From Rhodoferax sp. (GTDB lineage: Bacteria; Pseudomonadota; Gammaproteobacteria; Burkholderiales; Burkholderiaceae_C), in NCBI GenBank assembly GCA_003133245.1, contig PKWM01000028.1, forward strand, positions 1 to 36,562: a stretch of 36,562 nucleotides of DNA, written 5' to 3'. Within the stretch, counting starts at the first letter, position 1, and every line of letters begins with the position of its first letter. Below are positions 1 through 8,115 of this stretch, piece after piece. The translations under genes and the position numbers were made by a program. Under the pieces are notes generated by a model. It made no database searches. It was not told the DNA's origin and saw nothing but the letters and a program-made list of their open reading frames with translations.

Positions 1-359
1 AGGTAATTGTCGCCAACCAATGGGGTTTGCTCGATCACTGTCGAAAGCAGCCGCAGTGCATCATCTGGTCTCACCGGCTTAAGCCAGCGTAATTCATCGA
101 GTCCTGGCGATCCGATGCACGAGCTTTGGAGCAGGTAGCCGTCGCACATGAGTCGCATTGCCACGCCGCAAGTTTGCCAGCCACTGGCGATCAGACCGCC
201 AAATGGCGAGGACTTCGCCGCCTCTTCGTCAACGTGGTAGGTCTGCGGATCATATTCGCGCGCGAACGTCATAATCTCGCGCGATGTGAGTATTCTCGGC
301 TCCGACTCAAATTGCCAGTCAGGAGTGAAATCTTCCCAGTAGTATTTAATCGGTGTCAT
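1..359 (-). CDS. MaoC-family dehydratase, cut by the window's left edge
   Basis: The reverse strand is open from an ATG at 357-359 to the window edge (119 codons), so the C-terminus lies outside. The sequence matches the N-terminal part of MaoC/hotdog-fold hydratases. The YDPQTYH stretch supplies the usual catalytic Asp (residue 37) and His (42), followed by a Gly-rich GGLIASGW turn (54-61). Such proteins hydrate or dehydrate enoyl-CoA thioesters in the cytoplasm; the substrate cannot be told. An AGAGGAG ribosome site sits just upstream (about 370-376), which supports the start. The gene is read away from the AbiE remnant, whose truncated 3' end lies only about 45 bp upstream. Family is fairly sure, specific function unknown. 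Confidence 0.8.
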   Translation of the reverse strand, partial: MTPIKYYWEDFTPDWQFESEPRILTSREIMTFAREYDPQTYHVDEEAAKSSPFGGLIASGWQTCGVAMRLMCDGYLLQSSCIGSPGLDELRWLKPVRPDDALRLLSTVIEQTPLVGDNY

Positions 360-404
360 CTGTATGGGCTCCTCTGTTTGTTAAAGCTAAAAAAGTGTAG
401 TCTT

Positions 405-746
405 TCAATGCCGTCTCGTTTCGAGGTAGGCTTGGGTGATCAAACACCACCCGTCTTCGGCATGAGTCTGACAAATTTCCCGAAAAGTGATGACCGCTGT
501 GTCGACGTCGTCCGGGCCAAAGCCCAAAAGATCGGCATCACGGGTGGGCCGGTGCGCAACGTCATACCAAAGCGTAAATAGCAGCGCTCCCTTGAGCAGG
601 AAGTTCGATGCATGCTCCGAGACGGACAGCCGGTACAACAAACGCACCAGTCCGTAATGCGTGAGCGTCAAATTGAAGTCTTGATTGGTCGCATCTGCGT
701 GTTGTTTCAGACGTGCTCGGACAGATGCCGCCAGATTTCGACTCAT
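405..746 (-). pseudogene. Truncated AbiEii-type nucleotidyltransferase toxin
   Basis: These 113 codons match the start of AbiEii/AbiGii toxins (nucleotidyltransferase fold). The segment FLLKGALLF followed by RPTRDADLLGFG carries the strand and the catalytic-type DxD motif. Family members are usually well over 200 residues, so most of the protein, including the substrate-binding C-terminal part, is missing. The start codon overlaps the stop of the antitoxin gene (ATGA, 743-746), the classic AbiE operon arrangement. The break lies close to 405, and a MaoC gene follows at 359, so a deletion or rearrangement probably joined the two. The fragment is unlikely to be active. Confidence 0.75.
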
Positions 747-1360
747 GTGGTCACGCTTTCCAGATAGGGGCGCATAACATTGGCCACGCGGTCAACAGTC
801 GCGAAGTGAAAAATCGCATCCATCGTGAATTTGCGTTGAGCCCATCCATCGCGCAGTGCTTCCAGGGCGACGTCAAGACCGATCTTGTTACGGTATTTGA
901 AACAGTCTGCTACGGTCTTGGCTGCGTTAAACACCGGTACGCTAACGCCATCGACCGTCAGATGTTCAATGCCATCGGCAAATGCAGCCCCCGACATTCG
1001 CACGGGGCGAATTCTTGGTTGGTCAAGACGTGGGATGGGTGAGCGATGTTCAATGGCAAGCCAGACTTCAAAGGGTGCCTGCGTCCCAATGTCATGCACG
1101 CGCAGTGCCGAAAGTAGACAAACGACACCCTGCGGTACGCGTAGCGCCACTTCCGCCAGCGATCGATGCTCGCTAATTGCCTGCCCTGGCAGACCGTACA
1201 CACCTCGGGCAACTCTTTCGAGCTTGCCTGCAGTAACCAGTCGGCTGAGCGCGACGGTGGGCAGTTCCTGCTGCGCAAGATCCCGGGCACGCAGCAGCGG
1301 TCGCACCTTGGCAAGTTCTAGGACAGCCTGCTCGTGTGTCGAATGGGAAGGAAGATTCAT
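743..1360 (-). CDS. AbiEi-type antitoxin and probable autorepressor
   Basis: The 205-residue protein begins with a winged-helix region (about residues 10-75, including LSRLVTAGKLERVARGVYGLP), followed by the AbiEi C-terminal domain (SALRVHDIGTQ, then VPVFNAAKTVADCFKYRNKIG). In type IV AbiE systems the Ei protein counters the Eii toxin and represses its own operon. The start at 1360 (MNLPSHS) is preferred over the upstream codon at 1423, because a promoter and a short inverted repeat end directly before it. The toxin overlaps its stop by 4 bp. The antitoxin appears complete although the toxin is broken. Confidence 0.82.
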   Translation of the reverse strand: MNLPSHSTHEQAVLELAKVRPLLRARDLAQQELPTVALSRLVTAGKLERVARGVYGLPGQAISEHRSLAEVALRVPQGVVCLLSALRVHDIGTQAPFEVWLAIEHRSPIPRLDQPRIRPVRMSGAAFADGIEHLTVDGVSVPVFNAAKTVADCFKYRNKIGLDVALEALRDGWAQRKFTMDAIFHFATVDRVANVMRPYLESVTT

Positions 1361-1362
1361 GA

Positions 1363-1396
1363 TGCAAGTATGTTGCAATATATAGGCACTTGTCAA
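1363..1396 (-). promoter_or_regulatory. Predicted abiE promoter with overlapping operator
   Basis: On the minus strand there is TTGACA (1391-1396), an 18-bp spacer and CATACT (1367-1372). A 5-bp inverted repeat TGCAA-GTATG-TTGCA (1363-1377) overlaps the -10 box, a position suited to autorepression. Transcription would begin at or very near the ATG at 1360, so the message may be leaderless; no clear ribosome site is present. Inferred from sequence only. Confidence 0.45.
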
Positions 1397-1888
1397 TAAA
1401 TTACACACAATAGCAACAAGCAAGCCAACTCAACCACCTCCTTTCCCCCGACTGCGGCATGCTTTTTAAACGCGGAAGGTGGAACGAGGCTGTGGGTCAA
1501 GCTCAGTGCTTACCCTTTCGATTTCTCATTTTCGCTGGAATCGGAACTCTTCACCGTCATGCGGCAAGTACCCATAGAGCTTGCAGAATTCTTGGCAATT
1601 CACCCGCAAGCTGTCTTCGGCGTCAGGCAGCACGGTGCCCTCAACCGACTGTGGTGGTCAGACAGACCAGCCGTTCACCACCACGGTCTCGAGAACCACA
1701 GCGATCGTTCGACACGCAGGGTCAATTCTTCGCATCTGACCGGTTCCAGCGCATCGCCTGACGCTTGCCACTGGCAGGTTTATGGATGCCCAGTTGCACG
1801 AATTCGGTTGCCAGTCAGCCGCTGCTCTTGAGGTGAACGACGTGCCCTTTGGTGACAACCGCAATAGTGAGGATCCGAAGTGGCCGAC
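1397..1888. other. Stretch without a recognisable gene
   Basis: About 490 bp with only short overlapping reading frames on both strands. A short minus-strand tract near 1530-1635, ending in EEFRFQRK then stop, looks protein-like, but I cannot assign it to a family. It is probably decayed coding sequence. Confidence 0.4.
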
Positions 1889-2452
1889 TCAGCGCTTGAT
1901 GCGACTGATTTTGGTGCCTTCAATACTCAAACTCGCCATTAAGCCTTGCTGGTCGGAAATGAAGGCATAGGCATCGTCTTTCAGCGTGGAGGTCGACAGG
2001 TTTTTGGCCACGCCATCGTTGACCACGACCACGGTCGGCCCGACACCGAATTCCCAACCCTTGGATTTGGCAAGGTATTTCACAGCTTTGTCGCTCATCA
2101 GAAAGACGACGTACGCATACGACTCAGCGCCTGCCTGCCAACCCCAAGATGCGGACACCGAGTTGTAATACTCGGAGACATGCGTGCCCTTCATGAGCAC
2201 GCCTTCACCATAGCTGCCACCGAACACGAGTCCAGCTTTGACGATTTTCGGGAAAACCAGAATGGCTTTCGCTTTCTTGGCAATGACCGCCGAAATCGGA
2301 TTGGTCTTGTACAAGGTCTGTAGCGATTGCGCCGCATCCTTGTCAAGATCTTCCGCAGTTGCTGCTAGCGACTGATTTCCGATAGTGCCCAGAAAAAGCG
2401 TCGCCGCCGTGGCCAGCAGCACTTTGTGCATGCCGCGTCTTGTTTGAATCAT
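1889..2452 (-). CDS. SYLF (Ysc84-type) lipid-binding domain protein, secreted
   Basis: The 187-residue protein has an N-terminal signal peptide (hydrophobic LLATAATLFLG, cleavage probably after SLA near residue 30). The rest is a SYLF domain: AKAILVFPKIVKAGLVFGGSYGEG, then SASWGWQAGAESYAYVVFLM and a C-terminal DDAYAFISDQQGLMASLS region. Bacterial members are periplasmic or exported and thought to bind lipid; their cell role is not settled. The start at 2452 is chosen because GGAG lies 6 nt upstream; the ORF also has an in-frame codon at 2476. No obvious operon partner. Confidence 0.85.
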   Translation of the reverse strand: MIQTRRGMHKVLLATAATLFLGTIGNQSLAATAEDLDKDAAQSLQTLYKTNPISAVIAKKAKAILVFPKIVKAGLVFGGSYGEGVLMKGTHVSEYYNSVSASWGWQAGAESYAYVVFLMSDKAVKYLAKSKGWEFGVGPTVVVVNDGVAKNLSTSTLKDDAYAFISDQQGLMASLSIEGTKISRIKR

Positions 2453-2631
2453 GATGATCTCCGTGAGTTTGGCCAATTGCCGAGTGTGAGGATAGATTCA
2501 TGACCACATCCAGACTGTGCGCTAGCCAACATAGCGGGGAGACCGTAACGGGGCTCAACCCACCGGCATGGATCAACCCTGTTTTGGCTCGTGTGAGTTG
2601 ATTTCTGTGAAAAGCTGCACCGAGCAATCTC

Positions 2632-2837
2632 CGCGTGGACGAGTACCTGCCCGGGTTGGCGGGCGTGCCGGATCAGTCCATCCACGCCCCTTGGCGCGTG
2701 AGCGCGGCACCGCAGCGCAGCGCAATTCTGGTGTGGTCGTCGGGCGCGATACGCCAGCGCCGATGGTGGACCACGACATTGCTCGGCGGCGCACGCTGGA
2801 GCGCTATGCCGTGGTCAAACGCACATTGATCGATTGA
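2632..2837 (+). pseudogene. 3' remnant of a DNA photolyase, frameshifted
   Basis: Two adjacent forward frames together match the C-terminal end of class I photolyase/cryptochrome. The first frame reads DEYLPGLAGVPDQSIHAPW (about 2638-2694). The second reads VVVGRDTPAPMVDHD, then RTLERYAVVKR, and stops at 2837. The join between frames lies near 2695-2735. Everything upstream, including the catalytic antenna and FAD domains, is missing. The fragment points toward the lipocalin fragment at 2875, so the two are 3' ends of a former convergent pair. Confidence 0.7.
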
Positions 2838-2874
2838 CCGCGCAAGCGACTACGCGCCCGTGCGGTCTTTCAAG

Positions 2875-3084
2875 TCAAGGGTTGTCGCTCGTTGCTTGAG
2901 GCATGTAGCGCAGCCGGGTCAGGTCGAACCCCTGGGCGCGCGCACTCGCCAACGCGTCCTCCAGCATCGCGGGCGCCAGTTGTGGCGTGCGCGAAAGCAG
3001 CCACAGGTATTCGCGGTTGGGGTTGCCCACCACCGCCCAGTGGTACTGCGGCTCCAGGCCCAGCACCCAGTAGTCGCGACCTGT
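2875..3084 (-). pseudogene. C-terminal remnant of a bacterial lipocalin
   Basis: About 69 codons match the C-terminal third of Blc-type outer-membrane lipocalins: GRDYWVLGLEPQYHWAVVG, then NREYLWLLSRTP and the final helix/strand before the stop. The N-terminal lipoprotein signal and the GxW motif of the first strand are absent. The reading frame begins directly at the stop codon of the Old Yellow Enzyme gene (3085), so the 5' part was replaced by that gene. Translation would need an internal start such as GTG at 3066. Confidence 0.7.
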
Positions 3085-4155
3085 TCACAGCAACGGATAG
3101 TCGGTGTAGCCTTTGGCGCCCGGCGTGTAAAAGGTGGACACGTCGGGCGCGTTCAGAGCCGCATTGGCGCGCATGCGCTGCACCAGATCGGGGTTGGCCA
3201 GAAAGGGACGGCCGAAGGCAATCAGATCAGCCTGATCGGCCACCAGCGCCGCCTCTGCGCTGGCGCGATCAAAGCCGCCCGCGAGGATGAACGGACCTTT
3301 GAACGTCGTGCGCAACAGCGCCTTGAGTTCCGCCGGCATCGGCGGCGCGCCCATGGCGCTGTGGTCCAGCAGGTGGACGTACAGTAGTCCCAGTGCCGAC
3401 AGCCCATTGACCAGCGCGAGATACTGCGCCTGGACATCCGGGAAGGCGCCGGTGCCGTTGAAAACACCATAGGGCGACAACCGGATGCCGACGCGCTCGG
3501 CCCCGATCGCAGCCGACGCAGCGCCGGCGACCTCCAGTGCGAAGCGGTTGCGCCCCTCGATGCTGACGCCGTAGCCATCGTTGCGCCGATTCACGTTCGG
3601 GTTGAGAAACTGCTCGATCAGGTAGCCGTTGGCCGCATGCAACTCGACGCCATTGAAACCCGCGTCCATTGCCAGCTTGGCTGAATGGGCATATTCCGCC
3701 ACAGTGTCTGCAATATCCTGCTCTGTCATCACCCGTGGCTCGCTGTGGGCTTGCATGCCTTGGGCGTCGGTGTACATCTCGCCGGGGCAAGTGGCAGCAC
3801 TGGGTGCCAGCACTTCGGCCTCTGCGGGCAGATTGGCAACATGAGTCACGCGGCCGGTGTGCATTAGCTGCACGACGATCTTGCCGCCCTTGGCATGCAC
3901 CGCCTCGGTGACGAGCTTCCAGCCGCGTACCTGCTCAGCATTGAACAAACCGGGAATGCGCGCGTAGCCCAGGCCGTTGGGTGATGGCGAAACACCCTCG
4001 CTGACGATCAAGCCTGCGGATGCCCGCTGGCCGTAATACTCGGCCATCAGCGCATTCGGCGTATTGGCATCCACCGCCCGGCTGCGGGTCATGGGCGCCA
4101 TCACGGTCCGATTGCTCAACATTAACTTGCGGGCGGTAAAGGATTCAAAAAGCAT
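3085..4155 (-). CDS. Old Yellow Enzyme-type alkene reductase (NemA-like)
   Basis: A full-length 356-residue FMN-dependent ene-reductase of the NemA/OYE class. These cytoplasmic enzymes use NAD(P)H to reduce activated C=C bonds or nitro groups. Visible motifs are PMTRSR (21-26), QLMHTGR (96-102), the substrate-binding HAAN pair (His173, Asn176), the long QFLNPNVNRRNDGYG loop (182-196), Arg225, and the phosphate-binding AGGF (292-295) and FGRPFLANPDL (314-324). An AGGA site 6 nt before the ATG supports the start. The stop abuts a lipocalin fragment, suggesting the gene marks a rearrangement junction. No regulator gene is recognisable upstream. Confidence 0.92.
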   Translation of the reverse strand: MLFESFTARKLMLSNRTVMAPMTRSRAVDANTPNALMAEYYGQRASAGLIVSEGVSPSPNGLGYARIPGLFNAEQVRGWKLVTEAVHAKGGKIVVQLMHTGRVTHVANLPAEAEVLAPSAATCPGEMYTDAQGMQAHSEPRVMTEQDIADTVAEYAHSAKLAMDAGFNGVELHAANGYLIEQFLNPNVNRRNDGYGVSIEGRNRFALEVAGAASAAIGAERVGIRLSPYGVFNGTGAFPDVQAQYLALVNGLSALGLLYVHLLDHSAMGAPPMPAELKALLRTTFKGPFILAGGFDRASAEAALVADQADLIAFGRPFLANPDLVQRMRANAALNAPDVSTFYTPGAKGYTDYPLL

Positions 4156-4823
4156 GAAATTTCCTTGTGTTGATTAAGAAATTAAAACGACAAACCAGAT
4201 TGGTTGCTTTAACTGACCAGTTTACTGGGAATGTTCCCTTTGACAGCCTCCATCCGCTTGTCGCCGACCAAAATGCGTTTGCTAATCGACTACCTAGTGG
4301 AAAAGTTGGTACAACCGGCGGCGGCTCACTGAAATCACAGCAATCAACAATACCGGAAAATTGCAGGCATATGGATGGCTCTTCACTGGGCACAAAGAAC
4401 CGTTCATCGACCGATCATGCACGACTCCTTGTACAGCCTACTGCCAATCGAAATTTGGTCGTGTATTCGTCGAATGACCTCAATGGCGAGCATGTGTTCA
4501 ATGTCCGCTCCTGGTCGTCTATTGCTGCCGTTCACCTCTGGCAGCTATCAGGTGGTTCAATTTTCGAGTATTAGGGCGTGCCAGCGGTCATTCATATTGC
4601 CCGCAATGTGCCTGTTCCGACTCAAACCTTTGCGCAAGTCCGCCAGGTCTTGCTATATGCCATCGTCATCGTTACAGTTAACGGTGTTAGCCTGGTTTTC
4701 GATGTCATGTATTCATAGCACTGGTTAAAGGGAAATCGGGCGGTCCCGTATTCTTTGCAGCCAAACCGCGATGCCACCTGAATCGTCATTTGATCGCCCT
4801 ATGGCTTTAACTGTGGGAGCTCC
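4156..4823. other. 670-bp stretch without an assignable gene
   Basis: Several short frames overlap here on both strands, such as a forward frame 4167-4574 and a hydrophobic forward stretch ending at the TAG near 4720. None has a start with a good ribosome site or a family I recognise. A regulator would be expected upstream of an Old Yellow Enzyme gene, so decayed regulator or transposase sequence is possible, but I cannot show it. Confidence 0.4.
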
Positions 4824-5693
4824 ATGTCATTTGTCCGATTGATGTCGCTGAGCTTGATCACAATGTTGTGTTTCGCCGGTAACTCGGTATTTTGCCGACT
4901 TGCCCTGCGCCAGACATCCATTGATGCCGCCAGCTTTACCTCTGTGCGCTTGGTCTCGGGCGCATTGGTGCTGGCCTTGCTGGTGTATGGGAGGCTACGA
5001 CTTCGGGGGGCAGCGGCGGTACGACCGGCAGGATTAGGCGGCAACTGGATTTCTGCATTGGCGTTGTTTGTCTATGCCAGCACCTTGTCGTTTTCGTACG
5101 CAAATATGTCAACCGGCATAGGTGCCTTGCTGCTGTTTGGTGCGGTGCAGGCAACAATGATTTTGACCGGCCTGTGGCGTGGCGAGCGACTTAATGCCCG
5201 TCAAACCGCTGGACTGGTCGTGGCGTTAGCCGGGGTTGTTGCCATCCTGTCGCCCGGACTGGACGCTCCACCTCTGGCAAGCGCATTGCTCATGCTGACC
5301 TCGGGTGTTGCTTGGGGGGTGTATTCGCTGCGCGGACGCAGTTTGGCAGACCCCACGGGGGATACGGCAGGTAACTTCTTGCGTGCAACACCGATGTCGG
5401 TGCTGTTGAGTGCACTGTTTCTGACGCACCAACACCTCGATGGCCAGGGGGTGCTGTATGCGGTGCTGTCAGGTGCCATCACTTCTGGCCTGGGCTACGC
5501 CATGTGGTACGCCGTTTTGCCCAAACTCACGAGGACACGCGCAGCAGCGGTTCAATTGAGCGTGCCGGTGCTGGCCTCATTGGCCGGTGCCCTGTTCGTC
5601 AATGAACCTATCACTTTGGGCCTGCTGCTGACGTCAACGGCTGTGCTGGGCGGTATTGCCTTGGTGGTTTACGGCAAACGCAGCCCGGGTTAG
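4824..5693 (+). CDS. EamA/DMT-family membrane transporter
   Basis: The 289-residue protein has about ten hydrophobic segments arranged as two repeats of five, the layout of drug/metabolite transporters in the inner membrane. The first repeat starts with LITMLCFAGNSVFCRLAL; the second (from about residue 150) with LMLTSGVAWGVYSLRGR. The end of each repeat has the typical G-rich helix (VALAGVVAILSPG and VLGGIALVVYGK). Members usually export amino acids or other metabolites; the substrate here is unknown. A GGGAG site precedes the ATG closely. It stands alone on its strand. Confidence 0.85.
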   Translation: MSFVRLMSLSLITMLCFAGNSVFCRLALRQTSIDAASFTSVRLVSGALVLALLVYGRLRLRGAAAVRPAGLGGNWISALALFVYASTLSFSYANMSTGIGALLLFGAVQATMILTGLWRGERLNARQTAGLVVALAGVVAILSPGLDAPPLASALLMLTSGVAWGVYSLRGRSLADPTGDTAGNFLRATPMSVLLSALFLTHQHLDGQGVLYAVLSGAITSGLGYAMWYAVLPKLTRTRAAAVQLSVPVLASLAGALFVNEPITLGLLLTSTAVLGGIALVVYGKRSPG

Positions 5694-6011
5694 CCTTGAC
5701 TGGGACAAACCACGCATATTGCCGATTGCGCTGAAATCCGGCTTATAACCATTGAGAAACCTTTCTGTAGAGGAACACCACCGCGATGGATTAACCTGCG
5801 TTCGCAGCAATGTCACACAGTCGTTGATCAAGCGAGAAGTTTTACACTCATCTCGACATTCAGGAAATTCGATGCCTCTAAGCCGACACTGACGACTGAC
5901 TCCAACTGGTCGGGTGACGAAATAGGCTTTGCCGACGGTCGGCCTGTAATGGCGAATGCCCGGTTTGGAGGAGGCAGATCGCAAATCTCTGCATAGATAA
6001 TTGTTCCGGCA
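5694..6011. other. 318-bp stretch without an assignable gene
   Basis: Lies between the convergent EamA and rdgC stop codons. Short frames exist on both strands, for example forward FDASKPTLTTD to a TAG near 5996, but none has a proper start or a family match that I can name. No terminator hairpin with a T-run is evident. Confidence 0.35.
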
Positions 6012-6908
6012 TTAAGCCGCCGCCGTTTCTCCGCCGAGTGCCTCCAGCAAGTCGTGAAGCAGTTTGCACAGCTCACCAGTCGCAATCGCTGTATCGGCAT
6101 CAAAGCCGTCATCCTTGCCGACGGACGCGCCATCAAACACCACGTCCAGAAACGCCAGTTTCTTGATTTGCAGGCTCTCGGTCAGCACAAACGAGATGCG
6201 GCTGTTCCAGGTGAGGGCCAGCCGAGTCGGAAGCTTACCTGCTTGCACGTGCTGGCGTACTTCGTCGTTGTCTAGCGGGTGGCGTGCATAGCGCACCACG
6301 GCTTTGGATTCGTCAGCGGCTTTCAGCTCACATTCGCGGTCCACGCTGAAGCCAGCAGGTGCTTCCTGGCTGATCAGCCACTCTGACATAGCAGCGGTAG
6401 GAGACACCTTGGTATTGAGCAGCGTCACGGCCAACCCTGGCAACGACTTGACCAACATCGTCACAACGTCATCGGCGCGCGCCTGACTGGCGGCATCGAT
6501 CACCAGCAGTCTGGCTTTGGGGTCAATCCATATCCCGATGGATGCTTGCTTGGTAAACGCCATCGGCAGCAACTCAAGCCGGATGTCGTCCTTGATGTCG
6601 CGGATTTCTTTCTTGCCGGGTTTGCGTCCGGTGGAGGCCTCGATGTGCGCCACGCGTTCCTTGACTTTGCGGGTGACGACAGAACCTGGCAGAGCTCTCA
6701 TTTCGATCATCAGTTTCAAAATGAGTTGGCCGCCGACGGATTCCACCAGCAGGCCATGGGTCTCGCCCCTGGGTTCGATCCAGCCCACGGACTTCTCCTG
6801 GGTTGAGCCACATTCGACAAAGCGACCACCATCGAGGCTTTCCTCGATCTGCGCCACGGTTGCAGACCATTCCGGCCTGACACGATAAACGATCATATTC
6901 TTGAACAC
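6012..6908 (-). CDS. rdgC: Recombination-associated protein RdgC
   Basis: A 299-residue protein matching RdgC across its length: FKNMIVYRV at the N-terminus, RGETHGLLVES, the ALPGSVVTRKVKERV region, GRKPGKKEIRDIKDDIRLELLP and LPTRLALTWNSRISFVLTE. RdgC is a nucleoid-associated ring-shaped dimer that binds double-stranded DNA and modulates RecA activity. Two GTG codons are possible starts (6914 and 6908). I prefer 6908 because AAAAGGG lies 5 nt upstream of it, while that same site overlaps the 6914 codon, and because family proteins begin with (M)MFKN. The gene stands alone between degraded genes. Confidence 0.92.
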   Translation of the reverse strand: MFKNMIVYRVRPEWSATVAQIEESLDGGRFVECGSTQEKSVGWIEPRGETHGLLVESVGGQLILKLMIEMRALPGSVVTRKVKERVAHIEASTGRKPGKKEIRDIKDDIRLELLPMAFTKQASIGIWIDPKARLLVIDAASQARADDVVTMLVKSLPGLAVTLLNTKVSPTAAMSEWLISQEAPAGFSVDRECELKAADESKAVVRYARHPLDNDEVRQHVQAGKLPTRLALTWNSRISFVLTESLQIKKLAFLDVVFDGASVGKDDGFDADTAIATGELCKLLHDLLEALGGETAAA

Positions 6909-7011
6909 TTGCACCCTTTTCGACGATTGATTGAAAACTTCAACCGTCGATCATCCCATCAATTTCAGATGCAAATTTCAGGCAACGTTACAAACCGTCA
7001 TTGAACGTTCG

Positions 7012-7205
7012 CTACCCATACCACTTCACAAAATCATCCAGACTTTTCCTGGAACTTTTGTAACTGTTGAGCTTGGCAGCGGGGTCGGCATAGCCCAGCG
7101 ACATACCAAGCCTCAGCTTATTGGTCGGCGGTAGTGCCAAAAAGTCGCGAATAGCATCAGGACACTGCGTCAACGAGGCCTGCAGACAGGTGTCTAAACC
7201 CATAT
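7012..7205 (-). pseudogene. C-terminal remnant of a nitroreductase
   Basis: About 63 codons match the last third of FMN nitroreductases: MGLDTCLQ, then FLALPPTNKLRLGMSLGYAD and the end SLDDFVKWYG. The N-terminal FMN-binding half is missing. The 5' break lies at about 7205, some 30 bp from the 5' break of the next remnant, which is on the opposite strand. One deletion could have removed both 5' halves of a divergent gene pair. Confidence 0.72.
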
Positions 7206-7238
7206 CGGGACCAACTCAAGGCGTTGATCCCACCCCTG

Positions 7239-7532
7239 CTAGAAAAATGGCAACCGATCATCGGGGTTCAGGTCAAGCACTGGGGCATAAAAAAGATGAA
7301 AACCAGGTGGGGAAGCTGTAGCCCCGCACAACGGGTCTGACTCAATCTGGAACTGGCAAAGAAGCCGGTGCTGTGTCTAGAATACATCGTGGTGCATGAA
7401 CTGGTGCATCTGCTGGAGCGCAACCACTTGGATCGGTTCACGGCGCTGATGGACGGTTTCATGCCCAACTGGCGGGTGTGCCGGGAGACGCTTAATAACG
7501 GCGTGCTGGGGCATGAGGTTTGGGGCTATTGA
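7239..7532 (+). pseudogene. YgjP/SprT-like metallopeptidase remnant with internal stop
   Basis: One forward frame from 7239 to the TGA at 7530-7532 matches the C-terminal half of YgjP-type (DUF45) metal-dependent hydrolases: MKTRWGSCSP, LNLELAKKPVLCLEYIVVHE, the zinc site HELVH, and DRFTALMDGFMPNWRVCRE. A TGA at 7338-7340 interrupts the frame exactly where the family has a conserved Trp (RIWLNLELA), so TGG to TGA is the likely single change. The 5' part is absent. The HExxH motif is intact but the gene cannot give a full protein. Confidence 0.75.
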
Positions 7533-7837
7533 AGGCTGGCAATTTGGGCATCATCGACCACCAGATCACCGTGGCACTCGGATACGGCCAAGTCAACATC
7601 GTAGCGTTGGTCACCATTTAGTTTGCCACCAATGCAATATGCCGTCGCGGGCAGCCTTATGTGCCCTGGAGCAGCAGCAACCCTCGGGCTATTTCTACCA
7701 CGCGCACGGATGCCGGCACCCTCATCTTCCACGGGCCCTGGGCGTCTGAAAACACCGACGAAACCTTGAGTAGTCTGATTTCGAGGGGGGTGAGTCAGGC
7801 ACCCAATTGCAATGCGATGCCAGTCCGATTTCTCGCC

Positions 7838-7949
7838 TCATGGACGCACGTGTGCCATCAGCCTTTGGCGAGCGAGGTAAATGTTGGCCAAGCGCCAATG
7901 CAGTGAACGCCCGTGTGGCGTTCTTGTGCAAACTGCGGTAATGTTTCAT
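7838..7949 (-). mobile_element. IS5-type transposase C-terminal scrap
   Basis: The minus strand encodes YRSLHKNATRAFTALAL, then after a one-base insertion near 7890 reads ANIYLARQRLMAHVRP and stops at 7838. This is the end of an IS5-family transposase. Only about 36 codons remain, with no inverted repeats recognised. The flanks from 7533 to 8090 hold no other gene I can assign. Confidence 0.6.
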
Positions 7950-8115
7950 CGGCGTTTAACGTTTCAACCCCTTCGCGTGGACCTTAATCATCAAATCCTT
8001 AGGTGATTCCCAAGTCTTTAATGTGCCTCAATGGCGTTTGATGTAAACCCAAATTGGGCACCGATAATGTGAAAAAACTCAAACAGTCCAAATGTGTGAA
8101 CGAACGGAGACCAGC

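Noticed and set aside
4167..4728. Forward frames of 135 and 117 codons upstream of the EamA gene.
   Set aside because: They overlap each other, have no ribosome site and show no family match; kept only as an unassigned stretch.
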